Origin: Lumbricus rubellus
Taxonomy: Eukaryota; Annelida; Clitellata; Crassiclitellata; Lumbricidae
Assembly (NCBI GenBank): GCA_945859605.1
Contig: OX243828.1
Span: 23,971,609-24,035,608, forward strand
Reading direction: 5' to 3'
DNA length: 64,000 bases
In this document: positions 12,001-19,165 of the stretch, piece after piece
Position numbering within the stretch: position 1 is the first letter of the stretch
Layout of the letters: every line of letters starts with the position of its first letter
Made by a program: the position numbers and the translations under genes
Notes under the pieces: model-generated
What the model saw: the letters and a program-made list of their open reading frames with translations, nothing else
Told to the model about the DNA's origin: nothing
Databases searched by the model: none

Positions 12001-15000
12001 CAAACTTTATATTTTAAATTGCATTTTAATTTAAATCAAATCCTTCTCTTGATTTTATAAGATACTGACAAAGTATCATTTTATTTTTTTAATTTTATTT
12101 TATTTATTCATTGCATCAGAAAGAAAATAAAACATAAGTACAGCGGAAACGAACAATCACTGGGCAAAAGGAAGCCCTGAAAAAGCACGAAGCTTTAAAT
12201 GTTAACCCTTCCCTAGTAAACAAATAACACTTTGAAGTCAGTGTTCAAACACTCAGTTCTCAACATTCACACCAGCTGTCATGTCTAAGTTCACATGAAA
12301 CTGATTGTCTGTATTCACCCACATTAATTACAACTTTCTTCAGACACTACTGTCACTGAAGTTGTACTTAGAACAGCTTTGACTTACGAACAAAAGTAAA
12401 TAACAAAAGATTTCGAATAGTCAAGCAGTTCCGTTTTTCCTCACTAATCAATATACAATTGTGTTCAGTGCCTTGGTTCCAGGTTCAAATCGACCCTCAG
12501 GCCACCGTGTAGGGACCTTGAGCAAGTCCTTCACCTTGCAAGTGCTCATGCGCTTCGGCGTGAAACTCCGATGCAGTGTCCGTGATGTAGACGGGAGCGC
12601 CTCTGAGTGGAGAGCTTGAAAAGGCGCTATAGAAATGGAGAAATAAATAATTGAAAAGTAATATCACTTTAATTTACCCTCAATTATCAGCTGATACCGT
12701 TCCAAGAAGGATATCCCAAGTTTATTCTTTCTTGATTGACTGTTCACCCATTTACTCTGCAACAAAAAGGCTAATTTGTCAGTTTGTAGAATGGAACAAA
12801 GAATGAATATACTAAAATAATAATATAATAAACATATAATAATAATTTACTAAAATGCTCATAAACCTAAGTATAAAGAATGTGAGAAAGGAGGTGAAAC
12901 TGATATATCTATACATGTATATTTGTGGGGTGCGGTGGTGTAGTGGGCATGTTCGTTACCTTGCAGCCGAAGAGTTGCAGGTTCGAATCCAACTCAAGCC
13001 GCCGAGTAGGGATCTTGGGCAAGTCTTCACTCGCAATTACTGAGCGCTTTTGCGTGAAACACCGTTCAATGTTCGCGCTTTAGTCGGGAGCACTTCTGAG
13101 TAGCAACTTGGAAGGGCGCTATAACAAGTGCACCAACATACAATTGTTTATGCGCTTCGGTGTGAAACTACAATTCAGGGTCCATGCTGTAGTTGGGAGC
13201 ACCCCTGAATAGAATATACTGGGAGGCGCACTATAACAAGTGCTCATACATACATGCATATACGTCAAGCATTAGACACCAGAATGGTTCCCTTTAAAAG
13301 TCATCAGCAGAAATATGCCTCTGATATGCAACATAACAGGCAATCAGTTTAGTGGCATCCATAGATATACTCAGATTAGTTGAATTACCATAGCAGAATA
13401 ACGTTATTGCTTAGTGAGATTTATAAAGTTCCTAAACAGATATAAGCACAAATTAACAAACCAAAAGTTACATTGGCATTTGGCATCAAGTCTAGTGATA
13501 ATAAAATGAACCACGCGCATGACTGAACATTACATTGAAAGCCGTCTACCCTCCGCGTCATGATGGTGGCCGTTGCAGCTATTGACTGTGCTCCCCAAGA
13601 GGCGCTATAACAAGTGCTCATACATACATACATACGTCAAGCATTAGACACCAGAATGGTTGCCTTTCATCAGCCGAAATATGCCTCTGATATGCAATCA
13701 GTTTAGTGGCATCCATAGATTTCAGCTGAGTTGTATTATAATCAGTATGAGAATTGTGGAAAAATAACTGGGGGGTTGGCCTATGATAAACTTGAAATTG
13801 GGGTATGAAAAACATACTTTAACATGGGGCTCTAAGAAAGACTGGGGGGGTTGAACCCCCCCAAACCCCCCGGCAATTCTCACCCTGATTATAATAGCAG
13901 AATAAGATTACGCCTTTGTGAGTTTTCTAAAGTTCCTAAACAAACAGCCAGAAATAAGCACACATTAACAAACCAAAAGTTACAGTGGCACCAAGTCTAG
14001 AGGTAATAAACTAAACCATGTGCATGGCTGTTACATTGAAAGCCGCCTACCCTCCGCGTCATGATGGTGGCCGTTGCAGCTATTGACTGTGCTCCCCAAG
14101 CACTTCGACGGCGCCTTATTCGATTAGCCATCTTGCTATCTTGTCTCGAATAGAAATTTGAACCTCGCTGAATCGAATGGACGGAGACCTCACTTGAACA
14201 GAAGCACAGACAAAACAGCATTCATATAATTGCATGTATTCACATATCCAACCATTTGTGGGACGCGGTGGTGTAGTGGGTATGTTCGTCGCCTTGCAGT
14301 CGAAGGGTTGCAGGTTCGAATCCACCTCAAGTTGCCACGTAGGAACCTTGGGCAAGTCCTTCACTCACAAAATTATTGATCAGCGCTTCGGCGTGAAACT
14401 CCGATGCAGTGGCCGCGCTGCATTCGGGAGCGCCTCTGAGTAGGTAGAGAGCTTGAAGAGGCGCTATAACAAGTGTACATACAAACAATTTTAGAGCACC
14501 TTTCGTAAACCTTGAGCAATGACGCATAAGCGGCATAACATAGCAGTCGCAGAGACCTAAACCTACAAAACGTTATATCTTAACCCTTTAACAACAAGGC
14601 TTGAACAAGCTACACATGCTTTACATGCATTTTAGTACACGCTGGTCATTAAAAAGCAGGCCCGGCCCTAGGGTTTGCGGGGCCCAAGGCAGCATCGGAT
14701 CCTCAAAAAATTTACGCAGTTGATTTCCTGTCAATACGGTCCTGGTGGGGAGTGTCAGCTAAGATGGGACACTTATCGTTGTTTAGGTGGCTTTCCCTAC
14801 TACCTTATGTAGACCTATAGCTAGGCCTATCTAAGTAATGCAAAATCATCAGCGCCCGCACTTAGGGGCAAGAGAGGCTCCGCCCCGAAAATTGAGAATT
14901 TATTAACACCTGAGGCCTACGTCTTTAGGTTTTTTAGTTTTTTGTGCCAGAGCACTAATGATGCTAATTTATTCACGGAGTAAATTTACATTATTTTAGA

Positions 15001-16392
15001 CACCTCTCTGAAAATATGGATCCATGTTCTAAATTTCCCGTTAAGCTTAGGCCTATGCTTTTTCTAAGCTCTCGCTAAAAATGTCACCACTATCAAATGC
15101 TGTGTTTTGCCCTCTACTGCAAAAATGTATGCGAACGTCCATTTGCAAATTTGAAGCACCATGGGTTAATTAGCGTTTTCTAGGAGAATTCTACATGCAG
15201 ACTTAGGTTAGACTATACAGTAGGCCAGATGTGAATTAGTTACGTTCTTTCAAAATCATCCTATCACATTCACGTGGCAAATTGACTGCAAGCATAGCTG
15301 TTATGGGACGAAACCATTGTCAATCTCAACAAATAAAAAAAATTATAGCCAGCAGCGCGGGGCCCCTGGAAGCGCGGGGCCCAAGGCGGCTGCCTCGCTC
15401 GCCTTGCCCTAAGGCCGGGCCTGTTAAAAAGTTAAGCTTGGAATAGTTCGTAAGTTTAATGTTAAACTGTTCCTGGTAGCTGACCAAATGCATAACGAAG
15501 CACAGCGGAACATCGCATGTGTGATCATATGCAAAAACAATGAGCATCAAAACACGATACAATATATTAATCAAAACCTTTACAAGATTTTACTCAGAAG
15601 CTGTAAATGATACCTTACTCTCAGGGTGAGAATTGCCGGGGAGGTGGGGGTTGGGTTGGGGGGGTTCAACCCCCCCAGTCATTTTTAGAGCCCCATGTTA
15701 AAGTATGTTTTTCATACCCCAATTTCAAGTTTATCATAGGCCAAACCCCCAGTTATTTTTCCACAATTCTCATACTGCTTACTCTATACACTATACTCTT
15801 AAGCTATGAGACATACAAACTAAATTTAACCTGGAAAAGCTGACAAAAGTACTCGTATTGATAGCTATAGCTATGGAACATCGAAAACTTATTTTGTGTC
15901 AAAGACAAGAAAGATGAAGACAGCATTCACATACTCTTGGGTAATCTCGGGCGGTTTCGTTCGCAACCGTAGCGACACCAGGAATCGTCTTCCAGGCCTA
16001 CGTTGTGAGTCCAAATTTTCAATGGTAGCCTTGTCCACGTCTCCAACAGACTGGAGCTTAAGAACTTCGCTCGATTTTGACGCGACCACACCCAAACTCC
16101 CCAAGCTGTGTTGATGTCGAGGAAATGAAACTACTTTGAGCATGTTCCTGCTGTCCGGTGCTCGACCACTGATCGGCGAAATTCTATCTTGGCTGCGGAT
16201 GCTTCTTACAGATTGGTCGTCGAGCTGCTGCTGCTCAGAAATCAGTGATGGGGTCCGCGAGGATTGCATTGATGAGGGGGCTCTTGAGGATTGCATTGGT
16301 GATTGGGGTCTTGGGGGGTGCATTGGTGATGGGGGTCTCGAGGATTGCATTGGTGGTGGGGATATCGAGGGTTGTTTCTCCGGGTTATCCAT
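1..16392 (-). CDS. TMC-family (transmembrane channel-like) protein gene, 3' end off the left edge
   Basis: Rebuilt from 13 exons, read 16392 to 1: 16392-15935, 14192-14051, 12756-12678, 11462-11290, 10314-10184, 9729-9582, 8675-8572, 6194-6119, 5277-5179, 4400-4275, 3444-3367, 1657-1541, 58-1. All junctions use GT-AG sites and keep codon phase, giving about 596 residues. TMC hallmarks in order: a disordered Pro/Ser/Arg-rich N-terminus, the KFGSC...FFDFVRNL entry to TM1 ending in VVLPQ, an FTSWDYSLRNAEA segment (family pattern F-s-x-W-D-y), a GTLIGQE stretch aligned with the family CWETxVGQE signature, and QTLIW followed by IGTLACPLMP. Seven hydrophobic segments are visible; the remaining helices and C-terminus lie beyond base 1. 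TMC proteins are multipass channels or channel-associated proteins of the plasma membrane, best known in mechanosensation. Which TMC subgroup cannot be told here. The start is the ATG at 16392, after an in-frame stop at 16414-16416. Introns are rich in transposons. Confidence 0.86.
282..1051. mobile_element. Foldback element copy 1 (15-bp repeat arms, CATA core)
   Basis: Left arm 282-490: tandem 15-base units of the type ttcatcaaaggactg. Core 500-890: CATA/TATG microsatellite. Right arm 901-1046: the same units inverted. Ends GGTTCTAGGAC and (inverted) GGTATGCGGAT match those of the copy at 1818. No target-site duplication was found here. It lies in the TMC intron between exons 12 and 13. Confidence 0.6.
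1541..1657 (-). CDS. TMC gene exon 12
   Basis: Acceptor tttttttgcatttgcag, donor gtatgt. Encodes FASAFAVYLGYYLVFKFKKR and then VVLKVIQEQTLIW. The last part matches the TMC 'V-L-x-L-I-Y-x-Q-T-l-x-W' stretch. Confidence 0.82.
1818..2805. mobile_element. Foldback element copy 2 with 8-bp target duplication
   Basis: Flanked by the direct repeat AACTTTAT (1810-1817 and 2806-2813). Ends GGTTCTAGGAC and, inverted, GGTATGCGGAC form short terminal inverted repeats. Left arm 1828-2125 holds about 18 units of 15 bases; a CATA microsatellite core 2140-2395 and a LINE fragment 2440-2590 follow; right arm 2655-2795 is the same minisatellite inverted. Because 15 is a multiple of 3, the arms are open in several frames; the ORFs there are not genes. 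Confidence 0.72.
2440..2590 (+). pseudogene. Fragment of a LINE reverse-transcriptase C-terminus
   Basis: One frame reads NQTWMDNVKEDLKEMNID then RNREIWRSHVEA and a stop. This has the W-x-D-x-[IV]-x-x-D-L ... R-x-x-W-R pattern at the end of many non-LTR reverse transcriptases. It lies inside the foldback element, so the element carries captured or nested LINE sequence. Confidence 0.5.
3083..3291 (-). mobile_element. SINE family A, minus orientation
   Basis: The tRNA-derived family seen all over the window: an A-box-like GTGGTGTAGTGG and B-box GGTTCGAATCC at the 5' end, a middle with CAGTGTCCGC, and a 3' tail GGGAGCGCCTCTGAGTAG then GGGGCGCTATAACAAGTGC and often CATA repeats. This copy is full length, between TMC exons 10 and 11. 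Confidence 0.75.
3367..3444 (-). CDS. TMC gene exon 11 (degenerate CWET-VGQE signature)
   Basis: Acceptor tttgctttgcag. Encodes CGGTLIGQEVLKLIVIDTVV, aligned with the TMC signature C-W-E-T-x-V-G-Q-E followed by a helix. Cys and GQE are kept, Trp-Glu are replaced by Gly-Gly. Phase requires the donor gttggt (exon end 3367); a nearby gtagag at 3362 would break the join to exon 12. Confidence 0.78.
3935..4060 (+). mobile_element. SINE family A, 3' part only
   Basis: Starts in the middle region (gagcaagtcc) and runs to the tail aacaagtgcacag; the tRNA-like head is missing. Confidence 0.6.
4275..4400 (-). CDS. TMC gene exon 10 (TM5)
   Basis: 42 codons, phase 0 at both ends, acceptor ctttttccag, donor gtaagt. 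Encodes LPMFEFYIKPQIEVYITIFR then VFVLNVANMVSLFMSL. This parallels the TMC segment 'E-x-Y-x-P-x-x-x-x-x-L-T-x-x-R-x-x-x-L-x-x-A-x-x'. Confidence 0.84.
4640..5000 (+). pseudogene. Decayed 3' end of a CR1/L2-like LINE
   Basis: Broken frames keep pieces of the reverse-transcriptase C-terminus (LGIAP, LLVP, VWNGVPQEL). It then has the tail gggagcgcttctgagtagtc and ccttaaagaggcgc. It is parallel to the better kept copy at 23100-23480. Confidence 0.6.
5179..5277 (-). CDS. TMC gene exon 9 (TM4)
   Basis: 33 codons, phase 0 at both ends. Encodes HIVVIYFPTVVFSLVNLLVP, matching the TMC helix pattern Y-x-P-s-x-v-i-t-l-x-N-x-x-x-P (the YFP and NLLVP positions are kept). Confidence 0.83.
5305..5520. repeat. 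22-bp tandem minisatellite
   Basis: About nine units of the type caacacttcaaaggttcaaa, just upstream (on the minus strand) of TMC exon 9 (5277). Confidence 0.8.
6119..6194 (-). CDS. TMC gene exon 8 (end of TM3)
   Basis: Acceptor ttgtttttcag, donor gtgcgt. Encodes LLITAGCAIIFNFVTKDAVELFQQW: the rest of the TM3 helix and a short loop. Confidence 0.75.
6438..7450. mobile_element. Tc1/mariner-type element with long inverted ends, defective
   Basis: Ends CACCGTGATTCAAAAAAAAG and its inverse flanked by TA on both sides, as for Tc1/mariner. The inverted arms are about 220 bases (6438-6660 and 7232-7450), and a diverged second copy of the arm lies just inside each. The core (about 6770-6965, minus) keeps only a transposase C-terminal remnant (RVYQTTIHDINDLKQRLLEV) and then loses frame. 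No catalytic residues are left. TMC intron 7. Confidence 0.75.
7535..7625 (+). mobile_element. LINE 3' tail fragment
   Basis: Reads ggctttttgccatgctagag, then gagtgcttctgagtag and gcgctagataaattctgaaa with a gaatgaa tail. It matches the LINE tail at 23380-23480. Confidence 0.55.
7666..8313 (+). mobile_element. Non-autonomous Helitron-like element
   Basis: Begins TCTATATATATAAAA and ends GGGTACAGCTAG. It is inserted between A and T (a|TC...CTAG|t), the Helitron target rule. A short hairpin (GCCAC...GTGGC, 8283-8300) precedes the CTAG end, also as in Helitrons. The interior is dominated by a G-rich purine array. No helicase is encoded. Confidence 0.65.
7988..8275 (+). repeat. G-rich purine array (GGGGGA/GGGGAG type)
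   Basis: Nearly 290 bases of A and G only on this strand with very many G-runs of 3 to 5. It could form G-quadruplex or triplex DNA. The 112-136-codon ORFs in it are low-complexity artefacts. Confidence 0.85.
8572..8675 (-). CDS. TMC gene exon 7 (loop into TM3)
   Basis: Encodes DLISDVELNRLVKAMKTIDK, a basic linker, and the start of TM3 (RRAMAWVATV). The donor gtacgt leaves two bases that complete the codon opening exon 8, where the helix continues as LLITAGCAIIFNFV. The acceptor lies in a tandem repeat that copies it several times, so the exact start is the least certain edge. Confidence 0.68.
8676..8770. repeat. 19-bp tandem repeat overlapping a splice acceptor
   Basis: Units of the type atcagatcctatcaacaaa. 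On the minus strand each near-perfect unit contains TTGATAG/GATCTG, identical to the acceptor of TMC exon 7 (8675). Confidence 0.75.
8886..9062 (-). mobile_element. SINE family A, minus orientation, head truncated
   Basis: The tail side abuts a TATG microsatellite (8812-8885); B-box-like attcgaacccac is present, the A-box end is lost near 9060. TMC intron 6. Confidence 0.65.
9582..9729 (-). CDS. TMC gene exon 6 (FTSWDYSLRNAEA signature)
   Basis: Carries FTSWDYSLRNAEATDILCL, matching the TMC intracellular motif F-s-x-W-D-y-x-i-x-n-x-e-A-A. The conserved Trp-Asp pair is intact. This is one of the clearest family identifiers in the window. Confidence 0.87.
10184..10314 (-). CDS. TMC gene exon 5 (TM2)
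   Basis: Acceptor with an uninterrupted T-run, donor gtacga. Encodes ETWIFFGN, which parallels the TMC 'T-x-L-F/Y-YG' loop, then YHMWFAYFVCILCTFYFSLF as TM2 (family pattern Y-n-m-p-l-A-Y). Confidence 0.85.
10374..10583 (+). mobile_element. SINE family A, full length
   Basis: Head gcgcggtggtgtaggggtat, B box gggttcgaatccgcc, tail gaaggggcgctacaacaagt. It lies 60 bases upstream (minus strand) of TMC exon 5. Confidence 0.75.
10735..11240. repeat. Tandem repeat of about 45 bp, interrupted by a MITE
   Basis: Repeats of the type aaatatgataacagaagcat and aaaatgataatagaaaccca fill the intron between TMC exons 4 and 5. The MITE at 10863-11034 is inserted inside the array. Confidence 0.7.
10863..11034. 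mobile_element. hAT-type MITE, ends CATGNGCGGAGTTT
   Basis: 172 bases with ends CATGTGCGGAGTTT and inverted CATGGGCGGAGTTT. Flanked by a perfect 8-bp duplication CAGAAGCA (10855-10862, 11035-11042). The target lay in the 45-bp tandem repeat. Confidence 0.75.
11290..11462 (-). CDS. TMC gene exon 4 (TM1)
   Basis: Encodes DKFGSCVACFFDFVRNL and then TM1 (LIAMNACLMLIWILFVVLPQ). This matches the family pattern [KR]FG-x3-x2-FFxFLR-x2-LxxN followed by a helix ending VVLPQ. Acceptor tttttgtag lies about 20 bases from the SINE at 11482. Confidence 0.85.
11482..11690 (+). mobile_element. SINE family A, beside TMC exon 4
   Basis: Full-length copy whose head begins about 20 bases from the splice acceptor of TMC exon 4, so it sits where the branch point and pyrimidine tract of that intron should be. 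Confidence 0.78.
11741..11924 (-). mobile_element. SINE family A, minus orientation
   Basis: Tail gtgcacttgttatagcgccc to head ccactacaccaccgcgcc; complete. It is opposed to the copy at 11482, making a potential intronic hairpin of two SINEs. Confidence 0.77.
12470..12645 (+). mobile_element. SINE family A, 5'-truncated
   Basis: Starts at the B-box region (aggttcaaatcgaccc) and ends in gcgctatagaaatggag; sits just upstream of TMC exon 3's donor side. Confidence 0.65.
12678..12756 (-). CDS. TMC gene exon 3
   Basis: Acceptor gttgcag, donor gtaaat, phase 0 in and 1 out. Encodes a basic, amphipathic stretch (KWVNSQSRKNKLGISFLERY...IIE) that leads into the KFGSC segment of exon 4, like the basic pre-TM1 linker of TMC proteins. 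Confidence 0.75.
12925..13262 (+). mobile_element. Two tandem SINE family A copies
   Basis: A full copy 12925-13140 and a headless second copy 13141-13262 directly joined, the latter ending in a CATA tail that opens the duplicated block at 13215-14110. Confidence 0.7.
13548..13598 (-). pseudogene. Truncated duplicate of TMC exon 2
   Basis: Repeats the last roughly 50 bases of exon 2 (reads GAQSIAATATIMTRR) including a donor (gtagac), but the 5' part and the acceptor are missing, replaced by SINE tail. Not likely to be spliced in as an internal exon. Confidence 0.65.
13743..13887 (-). mobile_element. hAT-type MITE family C (CAGGGTGAGAATTGCC)
   Basis: 145 bases, ends CAGTATGAGAATTGTGG and inverted CAGGGTGAGAATTGCC. 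Perfect 8-bp duplication ATTATAAT on both sides. One of four copies (15622, 28468, 33605). GC-rich core with long G and C runs that can pair. Confidence 0.82.
14051..14192 (-). CDS. TMC gene exon 2
   Basis: Pyrimidine-rich acceptor ending ttcaag, donor gtaggc. The length (142) exactly absorbs the two-base overhang of exon 1 and ends in phase 0, as exon 3 needs; this double phase match is the main support. It encodes a basic stretch with RIRRRRSAWGAQSIAATATI. Its 3' half, donor included, is present a second time at about 13548-13598 in a local duplication. Confidence 0.65.
14257..14485 (+). mobile_element. SINE family A, full length
   Basis: Head tgtgggacgcggtggtgtag, B box ggttcgaatccacc, tail gaggcgctataacaagtg. 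It lies about 65 bases upstream (minus strand) of TMC exon 2. Confidence 0.77.
14657..15423. mobile_element. hAT-type element, ends CAGGCCCGGCC
   Basis: 767 bases with ends CAGGCCCGGCCCTAGGG and inverted CAGGCCCGGCCTTAGGG, and a perfect 8-bp duplication TTAAAAAG (14649-14656, 15424-15431). No transposase. A second MITE is nested inside. TMC intron 1. Confidence 0.82.
14847..15142. mobile_element. Nested hAT-type MITE family D (CATNGGCGCCCGCA)
   Basis: About 296 bases starting CATCAGCGCCCGCA, ending GCGAACGTCCAT. Near-perfect 8-bp duplication (TGCAAAAT/TTGCAAAT). Same family as 50907-51197 and 62214-62504. It sits inside the element at 14657, so it inserted later. Confidence 0.6.
15622..15777 (+). 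mobile_element. hAT-type MITE family C
   Basis: Perfect 8-bp duplication CTTACTCT (15614-15621, 15778-15785). It lies 157 bases past the donor of TMC exon 1, in intron 1. Confidence 0.82.
15935..16392 (-). CDS. TMC gene exon 1 (start codon, disordered N-terminus)
   Basis: Encodes residues 1-152 and two bases of the next codon; donor gtatgtg. Rich in Pro, Ser and Arg. A roughly ten-residue motif recurs four times near residues 14-48 (MQSSRPPSP, MHPPRPQSP, MQSSRAPSS, MQSSRTPSL). The exon ends in a basic stretch (RRFLVSLRLRTKPPEITQ). No membrane segment. The long cytosolic N-terminus is typical of TMC proteins; the repeat itself I do not recognise. Confidence 0.75.
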
Positions 16393-17180
16393 TGCTTCGG
16401 TGTACAAAAAATATCATATACAAAGTCATGTTATGCCACAGAAGCGTCCGTGAGGCTCATGGAAGCTTCAACGCATATTTACTCGAATAGGTACTGGTTT
16501 AGAAGATCATAATAATTATAGCCAGCGCTACTGAGTCCACACAAAGGTTCTAGGCGTACAGAAAAGCCGACTTTCGGTTAGCCTAAAATATGACAAACAA
16601 ACAAAACCTATCACTGATGTATACTTCTGTTGCTATACGATAGAGTTACTTATTTTGAGTCTTTATATAGCGCGCCTTCAAGATAATCTACCCAGAAGCG
16701 CTCCGAGTCCAACAACGGCTAGATAAGGTAGTTTTTAAGTGAGAAAAGAACAGAGTGGTCTGACCGCTAGGCAATAAATCAATCAGTCAATCAATAAATC
16801 ATCAAGTTTATGATTAACTGGTCTTTAACAAGTAGGCTAATGGGTCAAAACTCTGTAAAGTAAGTGTGTTCTGTTAATTTTTATTAAAAAGAAACGTTGA
16901 GCGCTTTACATACAAATAAAAATAAAATATAATTGCGGTAAATAAACGTCAATTAAGTGGGGAAAATGAAATCAGATAGAAACTGAACTTTATCAGTTGG
17001 TCCCACAAATAACGATAAAACATGGTCCATCATGTCAATACATTTCCTGCTGATGTTAGACGTAATTATTTTCATAATAATTATTTTAACAACAATTCAC
17101 CGGAGTTTGCAAAGTCCTTGCCGGAGGCGTGAATACAATCTGGAATATAGCGAAGCCCAGGGCGGAGTTTGCCAGTTGAT

Positions 17181-17230
17181 GTTAGCAGTTATTGGTCAAG
17201 CTATAATTAGCTTGACCAACAACTGCTAAC
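17181..17230. repeat. 23-bp hairpin
   Basis: Arms 17181-17203 and 17208-17230 pair with one mismatch around a 4-base loop (GTTAGCAGTT ... AACTGCTAAC). Confidence 0.8.
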
Positions 17231-17681
17231 GAACCAACAGCAAATCCGCTGGCGCGTTGCAAAGCAAAGAAAGTTCCATATAAGAGTAAGTAAGTACGAT
17301 AAAAGTAAAGTATGAGACAGGAAATTCTGTATGGTTGGAAAGAATGTAATGACGACACTAACCCTAACACTAACCCTAACCGACCCTCACGACGCAGCAT
17401 CTTTCCAATTGCTAGGGTCGGGATGACAGACGAAGTTAATGACCAAATATTTCATGTGACTCATCATTAATATTCATGATCTATTGAGCAGACCAAGTTT
17501 TGTTTATATCGGAGAATATCGTTTTCTTTCCGTATATAAGAATTAGTTCAACAAAAGTTATTTTCATTAAAACGTCGAAATCATGGCCTGAAAATCTATT
17601 TTGACAATCGTTCGAGATGCACTACCATTGTTTTCCTGCAACTGTTTGCAAGAATTAAACGAAAAGCTGTGGAGCGATGAC

Positions 17682-17711
17682 CCACGGCCGACTAAATTTA
17701 GTCGGCCGTGG
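17682..17711. repeat. Perfect 30-bp palindrome
   Basis: Half-site CCACGGCCGACTAAA followed immediately by its exact inverse. It sits at the middle of the inner inverted repeat of the telomere-like element. Confidence 0.85.
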
Positions 17712-17875
17712 ATGACCACGCTACTAGATGTTTATGCATTAGCCTCCCCGACCATATTCATGAATATTAATGATGAGTCACATGAAATATTTGGGCATTA
17801 ACTTCGTCTATGTCATCCCGACCCTAGCAATTGGAAAGATGCCACGACGCAAAACCTTAGTAATCTAATGACGAC

Positions 17876-18055
17876 ACTAACCCTAACACTAACCCTAACC
17901 GACCCTCACGACGCAAAACCTTAGTATTCTAATGACGACACTAACCCTAACACTAACCCTAACCGACCCTCACGACGCGAAACCTTAGTAGGGCCTAATC
18001 TAATGACACTAACCCTAACACTAACCCCAACCGACCCTCACGACGCCAAACCTTA
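17876..18055. repeat. Telomere-like CCCTAA repeats in a 60-bp satellite
   Basis: Three units of about 60 bases, each with CTAACCCTAACACTAACCC followed by gaccctcacgacgc and aaccttagta. A fourth unit lies at 17351-17398. The CCCTAA core is the metazoan telomere hexamer; here it is interstitial and part of a longer unit. Confidence 0.8.
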
Positions 18056-18778
18056 CCCTGCGCGAGCGACACCTAGGTGTCCAATTTAATCCTATAGGCA
18101 TGCTGAAAATTTACTAATAAAGCAGGCTAAAGTGACATATAGGCTAATTACCTGTGTCATTTGTTCGTCCATACGAAAGGTCATTTGTGATAAATTGTAA
18201 TAGCAAAACCAGAAGCTTTTAGATTGAAATTCGTGCAAAATTGTTACAGCATGCCGACGCACGTGTCGAGCAGATGTTGACAAATTACAAAAGGAGGGAT
18301 GGTCAGAGGTCAGACAGCGGGCCGTCCAAGTCAGTAGCCTACAGTGGTTATTGTTTTGTTAGCTGTCAATCTCGTAAGAACCCGCCTCTTGAACTCTTGC
18401 TCTGACCCAGATGGGCTTCGCTATATTCCATTTTGTATTCTCGCTTGCCGGAGTTTGCAAGCAAACAACATGCAGCGTCCGACGGTTTCCTTTAACAGGA
18501 GAATATATTTATAGGCCTATAGAGATTTCTTACTTGATGACGTATTTACATATGGCTGAAAAGCGCCAATTCGGAAACTATCATGACCAAAATTATTATT
18601 ATCACACAGTGGCGGCGCCAGAATTTCATTTTTGGGGGGAGGGGCTGAAGTTGGTCCAGGAAATATCTTGAAATTTTTCCATTTTCCCCGTAAAAAATCT
18701 GACGACCCTTTTTTAGTCGTCCAACGGTTTTGACCTAGGCCTATGTTTGTCCCGATTTTGCTCTTTGTCAGGTCGTCG

Positions 18779-18817
18779 TCATCATCATCATCGTCATCGT
18801 CGTCGTCATCGCCATCG

Positions 18818-18861
<44 letters not shown>

Positions 18862-18868
18862 GTCATCA
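18779..18868 (+). repeat. (CAT)n/(CGT)n trinucleotide microsatellite
   Basis: About 30 triplets of atc/gtc type. Confidence 0.9.
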
Positions 18869-18972
18869 TGAATTCAAATTTTTAGGCCTAGTCTACGTAT
18901 AGGCCTAGGCCTATAGGCTAAATATAGACGCAAGCATCGCGCTTTTAGATGCCTATTTATAGGTCTATATAT

Positions 18973-19165
18973 GAAATGAAATGTTCAGGGCTTAACGACA
19001 CTGTTTCATATCGAAGATGATTAGTGTCGGAGGCAGAGAACAACCTCACACTCCACGTTTATATTGCGACCGAGCCACCCGCTGTAAAGATCCCCGCCCG
19101 GGAATTGAACCCGGGCCGCCGGCGCGGCGAGCGGGCTACAACCCACTCGACCACGCAGGATCTTC
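18973..19165 (-). mobile_element. SINE family B (different tRNA-derived head)
   Basis: On the minus strand it begins GATCCTGCGTGGTCGAGTGG (A box) with B box GGGTTCAATTCCC, and ends aagccctgaacatttcattt. Perfect 11-bp duplication GGTCTATATAT on both sides. No proper 7-base anticodon loop, so this is a SINE and not a tRNA gene. Confidence 0.75.

Larger units (their letters stand above)
13215..14110. repeat. Local tandem duplication carrying part of TMC exon 2
   Basis: Unit 1 about 13215-13598 and unit 2 about 13599-14110 both begin in a SINE tail (aacaagtgctcatacataca), continue through gtcaagcattagacaccaga, and end in the 3' part of TMC exon 2 (gctattgactgtgctcccca). Unit 2 joins the intact exon; unit 1 stops after the exon fragment and runs into SINE tail. 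Unit 2 also received a MITE after the duplication. Confidence 0.78.
17109..18460. mobile_element. Inverted-repeat element carrying telomere-like arrays
   Basis: Outer arms 17109-17162 and 18412-18460 are inverted copies (share GAATATAGCGAAGCCC and flanking bases). An inner pair, 17403-17485 and about 17755-17838, is a second inverted repeat of about 85 bases. CCCTAA-type repeats lie at 17358-17390 and 17876-18050 between inner and outer arms. No ORF of note. It could be one composite foldback element or nested insertions. Confidence 0.55.

Noticed and set aside
19081..19165. Minus-strand tRNA gene
   Set aside because: A and B boxes are present but there is no 7-base anticodon loop and the acceptor stem is imperfect; target duplication and 3' extension show a SINE.
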